Positions 1 to 5,566 of a stretch of 10,901 nucleotides of DNA are shown in pieces. Position 1 is the first letter of the stretch. The number at the start of each line of letters is the position of its first letter. This stretch comes from an uncultured Eubacteriales bacterium (lineage in GTDB: Bacteria; Bacillota_A; Clostridia; Lachnospirales; Cellulosilyticaceae): positions 1-10,901 of the forward strand of contig USPX01000050.1 in the NCBI GenBank assembly GCA_900556665.1, written 5' to 3'. Both the position numbers and the translations under genes were made by a program. A model generated the notes under the pieces. It was not told the origin of the DNA. It ran no database searches and worked only from the letters and a program-made list of their open reading frames with translations.

Positions 1-43
1 TAATTACCATATTTATCCTTTACATAATTAAAGATTAACTAGC

Positions 44-60
44 ACATGTCGTTATACTTG
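44..60 (+). repeat. purR leader element shared with the prs leader
   Basis: This 17-base stretch, 10 bases before the purR ribosome binding site, reads ACATG-TCGTTATAC-TTG. The prs leader at 5533-5549 has the same 16 bases in the same order with two single-base indels. Both lie directly upstream of a PRPP/purine-linked gene. It does not resemble the Bacillus PurBox (CCGAAC core). It could be a protein-binding site, an mRNA leader element or chance similarity in AT-rich DNA. The match is seen directly; a function is inference. Confidence 0.35.
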
Positions 61-82
61 GAATAATCAAAGGAGAAAGCAA

Positions 83-892
83 ATGAAAAAAGTACAAAAA
101 CATGATCGCATTAGTGTAATCACTAATATTTTAACGAACAACCCGAATAAAATTTTTACATTAACTCATTTTTGTAATTTATTTAACTGTGCAAAGTCAA
201 CAATTAGTGAAGATTTAGATACGATTAGAGAAATCTTTACTAATTATGAAATTGGTGCTATTGAAACAATTTCAGGAGCAGCAGGTGGCGTGTATTATAA
301 TCCACTTATGACTAAAGAACAAATGGAAAACTTTACAAAAGAATTATGTGAGCATATTAATGCTTCAGATCGTATTATTCCTGGTGGGTATATTTATACA
401 AATGACCTTCTATATACACCTAGCATTTCTAAAAATATTGGGATTGCTTTAGCAAGTCTATTCAAAGATGTGGAAATTGACTACGTTATTACTGTAGAAA
501 CAAAAGGTATTCCAATTGCCCTTATGACAGCAATGGTACTTAATAAACCAATGGTTGTTGTAAGAAATCAAAGTAAGTTAACAGATGGTACAGTAATTCA
601 CATGAACTATATTACAAATAGCAATCACCGTATTAAAACAATGTGCCTATCAACAAAAGCGATTAAAAAAGGTTCAAAAGTATTATTTATCGATGATTTC
701 ATGAAAGGTGGCGGAACAGCGAAAGGTATCTGTGATTTAATGCAAGAATTTGAGTCAGAAGTAGTAGGAGTAGGTGTGCTTATGGCGACCAAACAACCGG
801 AAGAAAAAGTATATAATGACTTTAAAACGTTGTTATGGTTAGATGCTGTAGATGAAATTACTAAAGAGGTAGGTATTTATCCAGGAATCTAA
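83..892 (+). CDS. purR: Pur operon repressor PurR (Gram-positive, PRT-fold)
   Basis: This is the 269-aa transcriptional regulator of purine synthesis and transport genes. In Bacillus and Lactococcus the family binds PurBox DNA and is released from, or modulated on, DNA by PRPP. An N-terminal winged helix (about residues 1-75, with a helix-turn-helix near 26-48) is followed by a type I phosphoribosyltransferase domain. The PRPP-binding loop is visible as DDFMKGGGT at residues 204-212, the characteristic PurR version of the motif. Length is slightly below the 285 aa of B. subtilis PurR. ATG at 83 is preceded by AGGAGA (71-76) at a 6-base spacing, so the start is secure. The PRPP synthase gene prs lies 4.7 kb downstream in the same conserved neighbourhood. 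I see no CCGAAC-type PurBox upstream. The family fold is seldom catalytic in PurR, so a real phosphoribosyltransferase is unlikely. Confidence 0.95.
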   Translation: MKKVQKHDRISVITNILTNNPNKIFTLTHFCNLFNCAKSTISEDLDTIREIFTNYEIGAIETISGAAGGVYYNPLMTKEQMENFTKELCEHINASDRIIPGGYIYTNDLLYTPSISKNIGIALASLFKDVEIDYVITVETKGIPIALMTAMVLNKPMVVVRNQSKLTDGTVIHMNYITNSNHRIKTMCLSTKAIKKGSKVLFIDDFMKGGGTAKGICDLMQEFESEVVGVGVLMATKQPEEKVYNDFKTLLWLDAVDEITKEVGIYPGI

Positions 893-960
893 ATAAAAAC
901 TGCATAATAAAGTCTGTTTAAATTATATAAATTTTTAGATAATAATATATAAATTGAATA

Positions 961-989
961 TTGTAAAAAAATTGGTAAAATGTTAATAT
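961..989 (+). promoter_or_regulatory. Candidate SigA promoter for glgCD
   Basis: The -35 candidate is TTGTAA (961-966), four of six consensus positions. After 17 bases comes TAATAT (984-989), also four of six, with an upstream TG at 981-982 in the extended -10 position. The start of transcription would fall near 996. Each hexamer is weak alone; the spacing and extended -10 raise support. Confidence 0.4.
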
Positions 990-1003
990 ATTTATGCATA
1001 AAT
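990..1003. repeat. 14-bp perfect palindrome at the predicted glgC start site
   Basis: ATTTATGCATAAAT is its own reverse complement over all 14 bases. Its centre (996.5) coincides with the transcription start predicted from the candidate glgC promoter, a typical repressor position. It contains TGCATAA on both strands. It is an operator candidate; AT-rich palindromes also arise by chance. Confidence 0.4.
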
Positions 1004-1054
1004 GAATTCAAACTTATTCTAAAATTGCACTTATGAATAGTTAGGAGGGATTGC

Positions 1055-2317
1055 ATGAATAAAAAAGAGATGATCGCCATGCTTTTAGCTGGTGGACAAG
1101 GTAGCAGGTTAGGCATTCTAACTAAGCAGATTGCTAAACCTGCTGTAATGTTCGGTGGAAAATATAGAATTATAGACTTTCCACTAAGCAACTGTATTAA
1201 CTCAGGTATTGATACAGTTGGGGTACTTACGCAATATGAACCACTTCTTCTTACAAGACATATAGGTATTGGTATACCTTGGGATTTAGATAGAAGAAAT
1301 GGTGGGGTAACAGTGTTACCACCATTCGTAAAAGGAAATGAAGGTTCTTGGTATTCAGGAACAGCAAATGCTATATATCATAATATTCGATATATAGATG
1401 AATATAACCCAGAATATATTTTGGTTCTTTCAGGAGACCATGTTTATAAAATGGATTATAGTGCAATGCTTGAAGAACATAAGAAAAATAATGCGGATGC
1501 TACAATTGCAGTTATTGAAGTTCCAATGGATATTGCAAATCAGTTTGGTATTATGAAGACTAATGATGAAGGAAGAATTGTTGAATTTGAAGAAAAGCCA
1601 GAAAAGCCAAAGAGCAATTTAGCATCAATGGGAATCTACATCTTTACATGGGATGTACTTAAAAAAGCTTTAATCAAAGATAATACTATTCATGAAGCAA
1701 GCGATTTTGGTAAACATATTATTCCAGATATGATTAATAGTGAAAAGAATGTATATGCTTATAAATTCAATGATTACTGGCGTGATATCGGAACAATTGA
1801 AGCTTATTGGAAAGCTAATATGGAACTTACAGAAACAGTACCTGTATTCAATTTATATGATGAGTTTTGGAAAATTTATACAAATATTGAGCATCAATTA
1901 CCTCAATATATAGGTGAAGGTGCAAAAGTCAGTCAATCCCTTGTATCAGAGGGGTGTGAGGTCTATGGGGAAGTACATAATTCAGTATTAGGGCCAAGGG
2001 TAATCATTGAAGAAGGTGCAGTTATAAGGAATTCAATCATTATGGCTGAGACTATTATTCGAAAAGGTGCACAACTTGATAAATGTATTATATCTGAGAA
2101 ATCAGAGATTGGAGAGAATACAGTAATTGGTGTAGGGGAAAATGTGCCACATATTACTAAAGCACGTATTTACTCAAGTGGTATCACTGTTATTGGTGAT
2201 AATACAATCGTACCTGCTAATGTCACAATTGGTAAGAACTGTGAAGTAGGTGGGCATACATTAGAAGAACATTACTTAGATGGAGTATTAGAAAGTGGGC
2301 ATTCATTAATTGTGTAA
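1055..2317 (+). CDS. glgC: Glucose-1-phosphate adenylyltransferase, catalytic subunit GlgC
   Basis: GlgC makes ADP-glucose and pyrophosphate from ATP and glucose-1-phosphate, the committed step of bacterial glycogen synthesis in the cytosol. The 420-aa protein has an N-terminal nucleotidyltransferase domain (about 1-260) with [10 protein letters not shown] at 11-20 and [15 protein letters not shown] at 28-42, then a C-terminal left-handed beta-helix of hexapeptide repeats (about 290-400). Both metal-binding aspartates are present, D128 in SGDH and D244 in YWRDIGT, as is the sugar-phosphate-contacting lysine K181 in EEKP. The position of the E. coli activator residue Lys39 is Gln25 here, and Arg40 is Ile26, as expected for the Firmicutes GlgC type, which responds little to fructose-1,6-bisphosphate. 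AGGAGGGA at 1043-1050 supports the ATG. glgD starts 12 bases after the stop, implying one transcript. It is longer than the roughly 380-aa Bacillus enzyme. Confidence 0.96.
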   Translation: MNKKEMIAMLLAGGQGSRLGILTKQIAKPAVMFGGKYRIIDFPLSNCINSGIDTVGVLTQYEPLLLTRHIGIGIPWDLDRRNGGVTVLPPFVKGNEGSWYSGTANAIYHNIRYIDEYNPEYILVLSGDHVYKMDYSAMLEEHKKNNADATIAVIEVPMDIANQFGIMKTNDEGRIVEFEEKPEKPKSNLASMGIYIFTWDVLKKALIKDNTIHEASDFGKHIIPDMINSEKNVYAYKFNDYWRDIGTIEAYWKANMELTETVPVFNLYDEFWKIYTNIEHQLPQYIGEGAKVSQSLVSEGCEVYGEVHNSVLGPRVIIEEGAVIRNSIIMAETIIRKGAQLDKCIISEKSEIGENTVIGVGENVPHITKARIYSSGITVIGDNTIVPANVTIGKNCEVGGHTLEEHYLDGVLESGHSLIV

Positions 2318-2329
2318 GGGGGGAATGAA

Positions 2330-3439
2330 ATGAGAGCTATAGGTATTGTATTAGCAGGTGGAAAAAGAACAACACTTGGTGTACTTACAAAACAAAGAAA
2401 TGTAGCGGCTATGCCAATTGGTGGCTCATACCGTTCTATTGACTTTGCGCTTAGTAACTTAAGTAACTCAGGTATTAAAAAAGTAGCAGTTATTTCCCAA
2501 TATAGTGCAAGATCACTTGCTGACCATATTGGGTCATCTAAATGGTGGGATTTCGGAAGAAAAAAGACAGGCCTCTTCTTATTTACACCAAATATGTCTA
2601 GTCAAGATGCTTTTGGTTTTAGAGGAACTGCAGATAGTATCTTCCAAAACATTGAGTTCCTTAAGAAAAGTAATGAACCATATGTTGTAATCACTTCAGG
2701 TGAAGAAATATATAAAATAGATTATGAGAAGGTAATTAAGTATCATGAACAAAAAGGTTCTGATATAACTATTATTTGTAAGGATATGAAAACTTACGAA
2801 GTGCAAGATTATGGTGTCATTGGATTAGATGAAAATGACAGAATGATAGAGTTTGAAGAAAAACCACTAGATCCTCAATATACAACTGTATCACTCGGGG
2901 AATATGTAATCGGGAGAGAGCTTCTTATTAGATTACTTGAGGAACTAGAAGCAGATGGTCGATATAGCATTGTTAACGATATCGTTATGCGTTATCGTAA
3001 AAAATTAAAAATTTATGGTTACCGTTATGAAGGATATTGGAGAAGAATTAGGGATATTCCTGAATTTTATCATCTTAATATGGACTTCTTAACACCAGAA
3101 GTACGTGGATTATTCTTTAATGAATATCCATACATTTCAACAAAGGCTAAGGATGAACCACCAGCTAAATTTAATGCGCAATCTACTATCTCTAATAGCA
3201 TTATTAGTGGTGGTGATATTATTAATGGACAAGTTGAGAGTTCTGTGCTCTTTAGAAGAGTATTCATTGGTGAAGGTTCTGTTGTAAAGAACTCTATTAT
3301 AATGGAAGGTGCAACAATTGGTAAGGGTTGTGTCATCGAAAATGCGATTTTAGATAAGCAAGTTTTTGTATCTGATGGTCAAAAAGTAATTGGTACGAAA
3401 GATAAGATTATTTTACTTGAAAAGAGAAATATTGTATAA
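2330..3439 (+). CDS. glgD: GlgD, probable non-catalytic subunit of ADP-glucose pyrophosphorylase
   Basis: GlgD is the GlgC-like partner found in Firmicutes, which forms a mixed tetramer with GlgC and raises or modulates its activity. The 369-aa protein keeps the overall architecture, a nucleotidyltransferase domain (about 1-255) and a left-handed beta-helix tail (about 280-350), but its active site is eroded. The nucleotide loop is LAGGKRTTLG (8-17) in place of GGxGxRL. The KPAV motif has become NVAA (24-27). The metal-binding aspartate of SGDH is Glu125 (SGEE), and the second, in YWRDIG, is Arg239 (YWRRIR). The EEKP lysine (K178) is retained. I infer little or no catalysis by this subunit alone. 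A GGGGGG-rich ribosome site (2318-2323) lies in the 12-base gap after glgC. No glgA, glgB or glgP gene is within the window. B. subtilis GlgD is 343 aa. Confidence 0.93.
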   Translation: MRAIGIVLAGGKRTTLGVLTKQRNVAAMPIGGSYRSIDFALSNLSNSGIKKVAVISQYSARSLADHIGSSKWWDFGRKKTGLFLFTPNMSSQDAFGFRGTADSIFQNIEFLKKSNEPYVVITSGEEIYKIDYEKVIKYHEQKGSDITIICKDMKTYEVQDYGVIGLDENDRMIEFEEKPLDPQYTTVSLGEYVIGRELLIRLLEELEADGRYSIVNDIVMRYRKKLKIYGYRYEGYWRRIRDIPEFYHLNMDFLTPEVRGLFFNEYPYISTKAKDEPPAKFNAQSTISNSIISGGDIINGQVESSVLFRRVFIGEGSVVKNSIIMEGATIGKGCVIENAILDKQVFVSDGQKVIGTKDKIILLEKRNIV

Positions 3440-3525
3440 AATGCATAAAAAATGACGAAAAAAGGTTTGCTTATAGTTAAATAAAATAGATGCATTATGG
3501 AATTATGAAGCAAAAGAAAAAAATA

Positions 3526-3554
3526 TTGACTATTTATTGAAAATAATTTATAAT
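3526..3554 (+). promoter_or_regulatory. Near-consensus SigA promoter for spoVG
   Basis: TTGACT (3526-3531, five of six) and TATAAT (3549-3554, six of six) are separated by exactly 17 bases. A-rich runs at 3511-3525 look like an UP element. Predicted transcription start is near 3561, giving a leader of about 65 bases. In B. subtilis spoVG depends on SigH; I see no AGGA...GAAT pair of that type here. Confidence 0.75.
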
Positions 3555-3610
3555 TCAAATAATAATAGATATATAAATAGGATAGCCGACAAAAGGCACT
3601 AGATAAAAAC

Positions 3611-3618
3611 AGGGAGGA
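3611..3618 (+). promoter_or_regulatory. spoVG ribosome binding site that fixes the start
   Basis: AGGGAGGA ends 7 bases before ATG 3626. An in-frame TTG at 3620 would leave only 1 base after this site, so translation should begin at 3626, giving the family-typical N-terminus MEITDIRVR. Confidence 0.85.
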
Positions 3619-3625
3619 TTTGCTC

Positions 3626-3931
3626 ATGGAAATTACAGATATCAGAGTAAGAAAAATTAATAAAGATGGAAAAATGAAAGCCGTTGTATCAGTAACATTT
3701 GATAATGAATTTGTTGTTCATGATATCAAAGTTATCGAAGGTGACAAAGGACGTTTCATTGCTATGCCAAGTCGTAAAACACTTGATGGGGAATTTAGAG
3801 ACATAGCTCATCCTATTAATTCAGAAACAAGAGATCGCATCCAAAATCAAGTACTTGAAAAATATGAAATGATTTTATTATCTGATGAAGTTGCTATTGC
3901 AGATGAAAATGATTTAGATATTCAAGAATAA
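3626..3931 (+). CDS. spoVG: SpoVG, small nucleic-acid-binding regulator
   Basis: SpoVG is a conserved protein of about 95-100 aa that influences septation during sporulation in Bacillus, and capsule, cell-wall and virulence genes in other Gram-positives. In several species it binds DNA or RNA. This copy is 101 aa and full length: the N-terminal strand [11 protein letters not shown], the central [17 protein letters not shown] (residues about 23-39) and the FIAMPSRK segment (about 43-50) are the family hallmarks, followed by the AHPI motif and an acidic C-terminus. It has its own strong promoter and its own terminator, so it is probably transcribed mainly as a single gene. It sits immediately upstream of glmU, as in Bacillus. 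Presence of spoVG alone does not prove sporulation, since non-sporing Firmicutes and spirochaetes also have it. Confidence 0.95.
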   Translation: MEITDIRVRKINKDGKMKAVVSVTFDNEFVVHDIKVIEGDKGRFIAMPSRKTLDGEFRDIAHPINSETRDRIQNQVLEKYEMILLSDEVAIADENDLDIQE

Positions 3932-3940
3932 TTGATACTT

Positions 3941-3975
3941 AAAAGATGTTGTAATGAGTTACAGCATCTTTTTTT
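3941..3975 (+). terminator. Intrinsic terminator after spoVG
   Basis: AAAGATGTTGTAA (3942-3954) pairs with TTACAGCATCTTT (3959-3971), 13 pairs including one G-U, around a TGAG loop. A further A-T pair can close the base. The run of seven T (3969-3975) follows the GC part of the stem. The stem begins 10 bases after the spoVG stop. Confidence 0.9.
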
Positions 3976-3990
3976 ATGCCAGACTATAAT

Positions 3991-4039
3991 TTAAGTGAAT
4001 GCATAAGGATGATTATATAAGTATTGCATAAATTATAAT
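3991..4039 (+). promoter_or_regulatory. Weak candidate promoter region for glmU
   Basis: glmU follows a terminator, so it needs its own promoter unless readthrough is high. Two imperfect options are visible: TTAAGT (3991-3996) with TATATA (4014-4019) at a 17-base spacing, or a perfect TATAAT at 4034-4039 without a recognisable -35. I cannot choose between them. The stretch also carries two TGCATAA heptamers (4000-4006 and 4025-4031). Confidence 0.3.
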
Positions 4040-4086
4040 AAGATGAGAAAATACAAAAGGAATAGAAACGTGAAAGGAAGAGTAAA

Positions 4087-5451
4087 ATGAGAACAAAAGC
4101 ATTAATACTTGCAGCTGGTCAAGGAACACGTATGAAATCAAATGAACTTAAAGTACTCCATACAGTATTTGGTAAGTCCCTTGTAGAATATCCTATTGAA
4201 GCAGCAAAATATGTAGGTGTAGAGGAAGTATGTATTATTATTGGACATAAAGCAGAGAATATTAAAGCTAAACTTGGAGAAAATATGACATATGTGCTTC
4301 AAAAAGAACAATTAGGAACAGGGCATGCTGTTATGCAAGCTAAAGAGTTTATTGAAGATGCAGATGAAGTGCTTATTTTATGTGGAGATACGCCACTTAT
4401 CACAGGTGAAACTTTAGAGAAAATGTTAGCATTCCATAGAAGTCAAAATAATGCATTAACAGTATTATCAGCGATTATGGATGATCCAACAGGATATGGT
4501 CGTATCGTAAGAGATGAAAACGGTCATTTATTAAAAATTGTTGAACAAAAAGACGCTAGTGAAGAGGAAAAACAAATTCAAGAAATCAATGGCGGAATGT
4601 ATGTATTTAACGGTAAATTATTAAATGATGCTTTATCAAAGATTACAAATGATAATGCACAAAACGAGTATTATCTTACAGATACAATTGAGATTTTACG
4701 TAATGAAGGACATCTTGTAGATGCTGTAGCAACAGAAGAAAGAGATGATATTGCAGGCGTAAATTCTAGAATTCAACTCGCAGCAGTAACAGAAGTAATG
4801 AAACAACGTATTAATGCAAAACATATGGCAAATGGGGTAACACTTGTTGATCCTAATAACACATATATCTGCCCAGAAGTTGTAATCGGTAAAGATACAA
4901 TTATTGAACCGGGTTGTATGTTAGAAGGCAAAACAGTTATTGGTGAAGGTTGTCATATTGGTTATAATTCAAAACTCAAAAATGCAGAGCTTAAAGATAA
5001 TGTAGATGTAGAAATTAGTGTAATCTTAGATAGCTTCGTAGATGAAGGTACACATGTAGGACCATTTGCTTACATTAGACCAAATTCACATATTGGTAAA
5101 AATATTAAAGTTGGAGATTTCGTAGAAATTAAAAACGCTAATATTGGTGATGGTACAAAGATTTCTCACCTTACTTATGTAGGAGATGCAGATGTAGGGT
5201 CTAATGTTAACTTTGGTTGTGGTACAGTAGTTGTAAACTATGATGGTCAAAAGAAACATCGTACTACAATTGGAGATAATGCATTTATTGGATGCAATAC
5301 AAACCTTGTATCACCAGTAACAGTAGAAGACAATGCTTATACTGCAGCAGGTTCAACAATAACTGACACAGTTCCTAAAAATAGTTTGGCAATAGCACGT
5401 GCAAAACAAGAAAATAAACTAGAATGGGTTACAAAAAAACGCCAAAAATAG
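4087..5451 (+). CDS. glmU: Bifunctional UDP-GlcNAc pyrophosphorylase / glucosamine-1-phosphate acetyltransferase GlmU
   Basis: GlmU acetylates glucosamine-1-phosphate with acetyl-CoA and then couples GlcNAc-1-phosphate to UTP, producing UDP-GlcNAc for peptidoglycan and teichoic acids. At 454 aa it matches the family length (about 456). The N-terminal uridyltransferase domain shows LAAGQGTRM (8-16), QLGTGHA (75-81) and GDTPL (100-104, with metal ligand D101). The C-terminal left-handed beta-helix carries the acetyltransferase active site, with catalytic His361 in HLTYVGDA, NYDG at 384-387, and the closing AAGS and ALAIAR-like segments. Minor oddities are Q12 where most homologues have lysine in the GKGTRM loop, L21 where LPKVLH has proline, and S31 for the proline of GKPM. 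AAGGAAG (4074-4080) is the ribosome site. The gene order spoVG-glmU-prs is conserved with Bacillus. Confidence 0.97.
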   Translation: MRTKALILAAGQGTRMKSNELKVLHTVFGKSLVEYPIEAAKYVGVEEVCIIIGHKAENIKAKLGENMTYVLQKEQLGTGHAVMQAKEFIEDADEVLILCGDTPLITGETLEKMLAFHRSQNNALTVLSAIMDDPTGYGRIVRDENGHLLKIVEQKDASEEEKQIQEINGGMYVFNGKLLNDALSKITNDNAQNEYYLTDTIEILRNEGHLVDAVATEERDDIAGVNSRIQLAAVTEVMKQRINAKHMANGVTLVDPNNTYICPEVVIGKDTIIEPGCMLEGKTVIGEGCHIGYNSKLKNAELKDNVDVEISVILDSFVDEGTHVGPFAYIRPNSHIGKNIKVGDFVEIKNANIGDGTKISHLTYVGDADVGSNVNFGCGTVVVNYDGQKKHRTTIGDNAFIGCNTNLVSPVTVEDNAYTAAGSTITDTVPKNSLAIARAKQENKLEWVTKKRQK

Positions 5452-5454
5452 GTT

Positions 5455-5470
5455 AAAACATGGTATATTG
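5455..5470 (+). repeat. Upstream copy of the AAAACATGG...TATATTG repeat
   Basis: AAAACATGGTATATTG begins 4 bases after the glmU stop. The prs leader has the same 16 bases at 5530-5549, interrupted only by TCGT after the CATGG. The two copies flank the prs promoter, about 75 bases apart. This could be a duplicated binding site or chance; it is seen directly in the sequence. Confidence 0.4.
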
Positions 5471-5482
5471 TCACGAAAATAA

Positions 5483-5510
5483 ATTGTATACTTTGCATTT
5501 TGTATACAAT
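5483..5510. promoter_or_regulatory. Inverted repeat / candidate operator overlapping the prs promoter
   Basis: ATTGTATAC (5483-5491) and GTATACAAT (5502-5510) are perfect reverse complements separated by 10 bases, and the repeat covers the -35 position and spacer of the prs promoter. The right arm lies within a perfect 10-bp palindrome, TTGTATACAA (5500-5509); the left arm matches it at eight of ten positions, with centres 16 bases apart. A GT...AC dyad of this kind resembles sites of GntR-superfamily repressors. There is no T-run, so it is not a terminator. The regulator is unknown. Confidence 0.55.
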
Positions 5511-5521
5511 CGTGGTATAAT
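5493..5521 (+). promoter_or_regulatory. Extended -10 promoter for prs
   Basis: A perfect TATAAT (5516-5521) is preceded by TGG (5513-5515), giving an extended -10. The -35 position 17 bases upstream is TTGCAT (5493-5498), only three of six, which an extended -10 tolerates. Predicted start of transcription is near 5528, leaving a leader of about 39 bases. Confidence 0.7.
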
Positions 5522-5532
5522 GTTTGCGGAAA

Positions 5533-5549
5533 ACATGGTCGTTATATTG
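5533..5549 (+). repeat. prs leader element shared with the purR leader
   Basis: ACATGG-TCGTTATA-TTG lies between the predicted prs start site and its AGGAGG (5551-5556). It shares 16 ordered bases with 44-60 in front of purR, with two single-base indels, and also overlaps the downstream copy (5530-5549) of the repeat at 5455-5470. Placement in two purine-linked leaders makes a common regulatory element plausible but unproven. Confidence 0.35.
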
Positions 5550-5566
5550 AAGGAGGACTAACTCAA

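Larger units (their letters stand above)
893..1054. other. purR-glgC intergenic region
   Basis: This 162-bp, very AT-rich spacer has no convincing intrinsic terminator after purR: an AT-only imperfect stem near 918-950 lacks a GC core. It holds a candidate glgC promoter, a 14-bp palindrome and two copies of the heptamer TGCATAA (901-907 and 995-1001). Partial readthrough from purR into glgCD is therefore possible. No gene is supported on either strand. Confidence 0.6.

Noticed and set aside
1..82. TTTACA (19-24) as the -35 of a purR promoter
   Set aside because: No -10 hexamer occurs at a 16-18 base spacing. TATACT at 53-58 has no matching -35. The promoter may lie upstream of the window.
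889..1191. Reverse-strand reading frame of about 100 codons across the purR-glgC spacer
   Set aside because: It overlaps the start of glgC, its product is a low-complexity AT-driven sequence rich in I, L, N and Y, and I recognise no family.
2330..3439. glgD as a degraded pseudogene of glgC
   Set aside because: The frame is open over full length, with a good ribosome site and intact beta-helix. Eroded active sites are characteristic of functional GlgD subunits.
3580..3600. Possible PurBox-like CCGAC and a GCC...GGC hairpin in the spoVG leader
   Set aside because: The CCGAAC core is not matched, there is no second box, and the stem is only 3 bp.
3620..3625. Upstream TTG start for spoVG (two extra residues)
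   Set aside because: It lies 1 base after the AGGGAGGA ribosome site, too close to use; ATG 3626 has ideal spacing and gives the family N-terminus.
3379..3627. Reverse-strand reading frame of about 82 codons across the glgD-spoVG spacer
   Set aside because: It overlaps the glgD end and the spoVG promoter; the hydrophobic product reflects A-rich DNA read in reverse, not a membrane protein with support.
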